A DNA stretch of 64,000 nucleotides. Source: an uncultured Eubacteriales bacterium. GTDB taxonomy: Bacteria > Bacillota > Clostridia > Christensenellales > Aristaeellaceae. Location: the NCBI GenBank assembly GCA_900542445.1, contig UQNN01000004.1:62001-126000 (forward strand), read 5' to 3'. Made by a program: the position numbers and the translations under genes. A model generated the notes under the pieces. That model ran no database searches. It was not told where the DNA came from and worked only from the letters and a program-made list of their open reading frames with translations. Each line of letters opens with the position of its first letter. Positions within the stretch are counted from its first letter, which is position 1. Shown in pieces: positions 62,481 through 64,000 of this stretch.

Positions 62481-63105
62481 GCCGGATCTCGCCGAACGCG
62501 TGGGCATTGTGGAAGCGATTCTGTTTGTGACGGGAAACGCAGTGGAAAAAAGCGAAATCTGTCGCGCGATGGGCATCACCCATGAAGAGCTGGAAGAGAC
62601 GCTCAACGCGCTGGAGGGCGGCTATGATTACGACCGCCGGGGGCTGCGCTTGCTGCGATTCGGCCAGCACGTTCAGCTGGCGACGCGGCCGGATTACGCC
62701 AAATATGTGGAAAAGCTGCTTCAACCGGTGCAGAAGCAGTCGCTTTCACAGGCGGTGATGGAAACGCTGGCCGTGATTGCCTATCGTCAGCCGGTGACGA
62801 AGGCGGAAATCGAGCTGATTCGCGGCGTGAAATGCGATTACTCGGTGCAGATGCTCGTCTCGCGCGGACTGATCGAAGAAGTCGGCCGCAAAGAGGCGCT
62901 CGGCAGGCCGATTCTGTATGGCACGACGGACGCGTTTCTGCGCCACTTCTGCCTGACCTCGCTGGCCGATCTGCCGGAGATCGATTTTTCCGCGCTGGCG
63001 GATCGAATTGCCGAGGCAGAGGCTAAACAGGCGGCTGAAAAACCGAAGGCCGATCCGGTGGACAAGCTGGCGCAGAACATCGCCAGCGAAGCGGCGGAGG
63101 AATAA
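62416..63105 (+). CDS. scpB: Segregation and condensation protein B
   Basis: Winged-helix partner of ScpA, 229 residues. The conserved core begins at VGIVEAILFVTGNAVEKSEI and includes LSQAVMETLAVIAYRQPVTK and EIELIRGVKCDYSVQMLVSR. ATG 62416 follows AGGAGGG, giving a 65-base overlap with scpA. The N-terminal 25 residues (METENPQTNQPQTENPQTET) are repeats outside the family core. The C terminus is Ala/Glu/Lys-rich. Confidence 0.94.
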   Translation: METENPQTNQPQTENPQTETDKPDLAERVGIVEAILFVTGNAVEKSEICRAMGITHEELEETLNALEGGYDYDRRGLRLLRFGQHVQLATRPDYAKYVEKLLQPVQKQSLSQAVMETLAVIAYRQPVTKAEIELIRGVKCDYSVQMLVSRGLIEEVGRKEALGRPILYGTTDAFLRHFCLTSLADLPEIDFSALADRIAEAEAKQAAEKPKADPVDKLAQNIASEAAEE

Positions 63106-63197
63106 AAACTGCGCCGCCGGATGTCGTTTGATTCATAGGGGAGAAGCTGTTGCGGCGCAAGCCGCTCAAGCATAAACAAACGAGGGGAGAGACGCTC

Positions 63198-63641
63198 ATG
63201 AAAAAATTCTTTGAGGACTTCAAGGCATTCGCGATGCGCGGCAATGTCATCGACATGGCCGTCGGCGTGATCATCGGCGCCGCGTTCGGCTCGATCACCA
63301 CGTCGCTGGTCAACGACATCTTCATGCCGCTCATCGGCGTGTTGACCGGCGGCATCAATTTCGGCGGCCTGTTCATCGCGCTGGACGGCGGATCGTATGT
63401 TTCCGCCGAGGCGGCCGCGGCGGCGGGCGTGGGCACGATCAACTACGGCCTGTTTATCCAAAACATCGTCAACTTCATTTTGACCGCGTTCTGCATGTTC
63501 CTCGTCATCCGTGCGATGAACAAGGTTTACAAGAAGCCGGAACCCGCGCCGGAGAAGCCCAAGCGCATCTGCCCGTTCTGCAAGAGCGAAATCGCGGACG
63601 ACGCGACCCGCTGCCCGCACTGCACGTCGATGCTGGAATAA
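63198..63641 (+). CDS. mscL: Large-conductance mechanosensitive channel with C-terminal zinc ribbon
   Basis: Osmotic safety valve of 147 residues. FFEDFKAFAMRGNVIDMAVG and VIIGAAFGSITTSLVNDIFM are the N-terminal helix and first membrane span; NFILTAFCMFLVIRAMNKVY is the second. The C terminus, instead of only the usual helical bundle, has CPFCKSEIADDATRCPHCTS, a four-cysteine zinc ribbon. ATG 63198 is chosen over an upstream start without a ribosome site. Confidence 0.93.
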   Translation: MKKFFEDFKAFAMRGNVIDMAVGVIIGAAFGSITTSLVNDIFMPLIGVLTGGINFGGLFIALDGGSYVSAEAAAAAGVGTINYGLFIQNIVNFILTAFCMFLVIRAMNKVYKKPEPAPEKPKRICPFCKSEIADDATRCPHCTSMLE

Positions 63642-63661
63642 AGGACTGAAACGTCACATTG

Positions 63662-63699
63662 CTGTTGAGCTTCAATGAAGTTCGACAGTTTTTATTTTT
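63662..63699 (+). terminator. Terminator of mscL
   Basis: CTGTTGAGCTT pairs with AAGTTCGACAG including G-T pairs, followed by TTTTTATTTTT. Confidence 0.75.
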
Positions 63700-63747
63700 G
63701 GCCATAAAACGGCGAAGCGCCGCATACCATCGCCGGGAGGGATGAGC

Positions 63748-64000
63748 ATGCGGTTGATTGCCTTTGGCGGGGACGAAAGAATGCGCGGGGCGCTGGCGGC
63801 CGCCGAGCAGGCGGGCTGGGAGACGCTGCACATCGAGCGGGAAGAAGATGTGGAAATGCCGCCCGTGGAGGCGGTGATGCTGCCATGGCCGAAGAGCTTT
63901 CGGGAGGATAAACTGGTTTCGGCTCAAGGGACGCTGACGCGGGAATCTGTGCTGGCGCGGATTCCGCCATGCCGCGCGGTGCTGGCGGGCGGCGACGTGG
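63748..64000 (+). CDS. dpaA: Dipicolinate synthase subunit A, 5' part (cut by window end)
   Basis: The first 84 residues of a gene that leaves the window. ATG 63748 is seven bases from GGGAGG; ATG 63742 is too close. MRLIAFGGDERMRGALAAAE is a Rossmann-type start, and VEAVMLPWPKSFREDKLVSA followed by RIPPCRAVLAGGD matches the N-terminal domain of DpaA, which with DpaB makes the spore compound dipicolinic acid. Consistent with the spoIIGA-sigE genes nearby, but a truncated frame limits certainty. Confidence 0.75.
   Translation, partial: MRLIAFGGDERMRGALAAAEQAGWETLHIEREEDVEMPPVEAVMLPWPKSFREDKLVSAQGTLTRESVLARIPPCRAVLAGGDV

Overview
The window reads as chromosome of an endospore-forming, probably anaerobic member of the Bacillota (Clostridia grade). 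The basis is spoIIGA followed by sigE, the 5' end of a dpaA-like dipicolinate gene, two T-box leaders, the darA-holB-ricT block, TTGACA-N17-TATAAT promoters, AGGAGG ribosome sites, a 2[4Fe-4S] ferredoxin, flavodoxin and radical-SAM chemistry. Base composition is GC-rich except for an AT-richer patch near 38.1-39.9 kb. I cannot name the genus from sequence alone. No rRNA, tRNA, CRISPR array or complete transposase was found.

Layout. 0-2.6 kb: tail of an unknown gene, then a T-box leader and an alanyl-tRNA synthetase that stops before the usual C-terminal domain. 2.8-12 kb: GNAT acetyltransferase, a permuted family-3 glycosidase, and facing it a sugar ABC operon (binding protein, two permeases, a TIM-barrel hydrolase-like protein), with a divergent FAD oxidoreductase. 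12-19.4 kb: AlaA-like aminotransferase, a minus-strand ATP-grasp/esterase/esterase cluster, a lipase-like DUF2974 protein and an M18 aminopeptidase. 19.7-27 kb: secreted C69 peptidase, a DUF975-CmpB membrane protein with a membrane phosphoesterase, an amidohydrolase and a regulator with two PucR-type DNA-binding domains. 27-29 kb: a tatB-like/tatA/tatC operon followed by a 95-bp tandem repeat array.

29-38 kb: LysR regulator, Xaa-Pro aminopeptidase, darA-holB-ricT, ferredoxin with a second 95-bp repeat array, a degenerate CapA-like protein and a DmpA-type peptidase. 38-40 kb: an AT-rich island with a frameshifted small gene, an HExxH protein and a MobC-like fragment, probably the remains of a mobile element. 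40-47 kb: a DUF3793-flavodoxin operon with paired GTTAG-N6-CTAAC operators, two HAD phosphatases, a SpoVB-like flippase, comEB, rsmI, a nitroreductase and a probable type I toxin-antitoxin locus. 47-54 kb: radical SAM-metK with a TetR regulator, a mini JAB protein, a second CmpB protein and an ECF sigma/anti-sigma pair. 54-64 kb: a solitary dnaK, a Cys T-box with cysE-cysS, spoIIGA-sigE, M50 peptidase-scpA-scpB, mscL and a dpaA fragment.

Connections: carbohydrate capture and hydrolysis at 3.5-10.4 kb look co-ordinated; cysteine synthesis and charging are controlled together by a leader whose specifier reads TGC; the radical SAM gene is directly followed by the gene that makes its cosubstrate; and flavodoxin appears to be under iron-type control. 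Two families of non-coding repeats recur through the window (95-bp tandem arrays and a dispersed multi-hairpin palindromic element). These repeats and the toxin-antitoxin locus are the least explained and most interesting parts.
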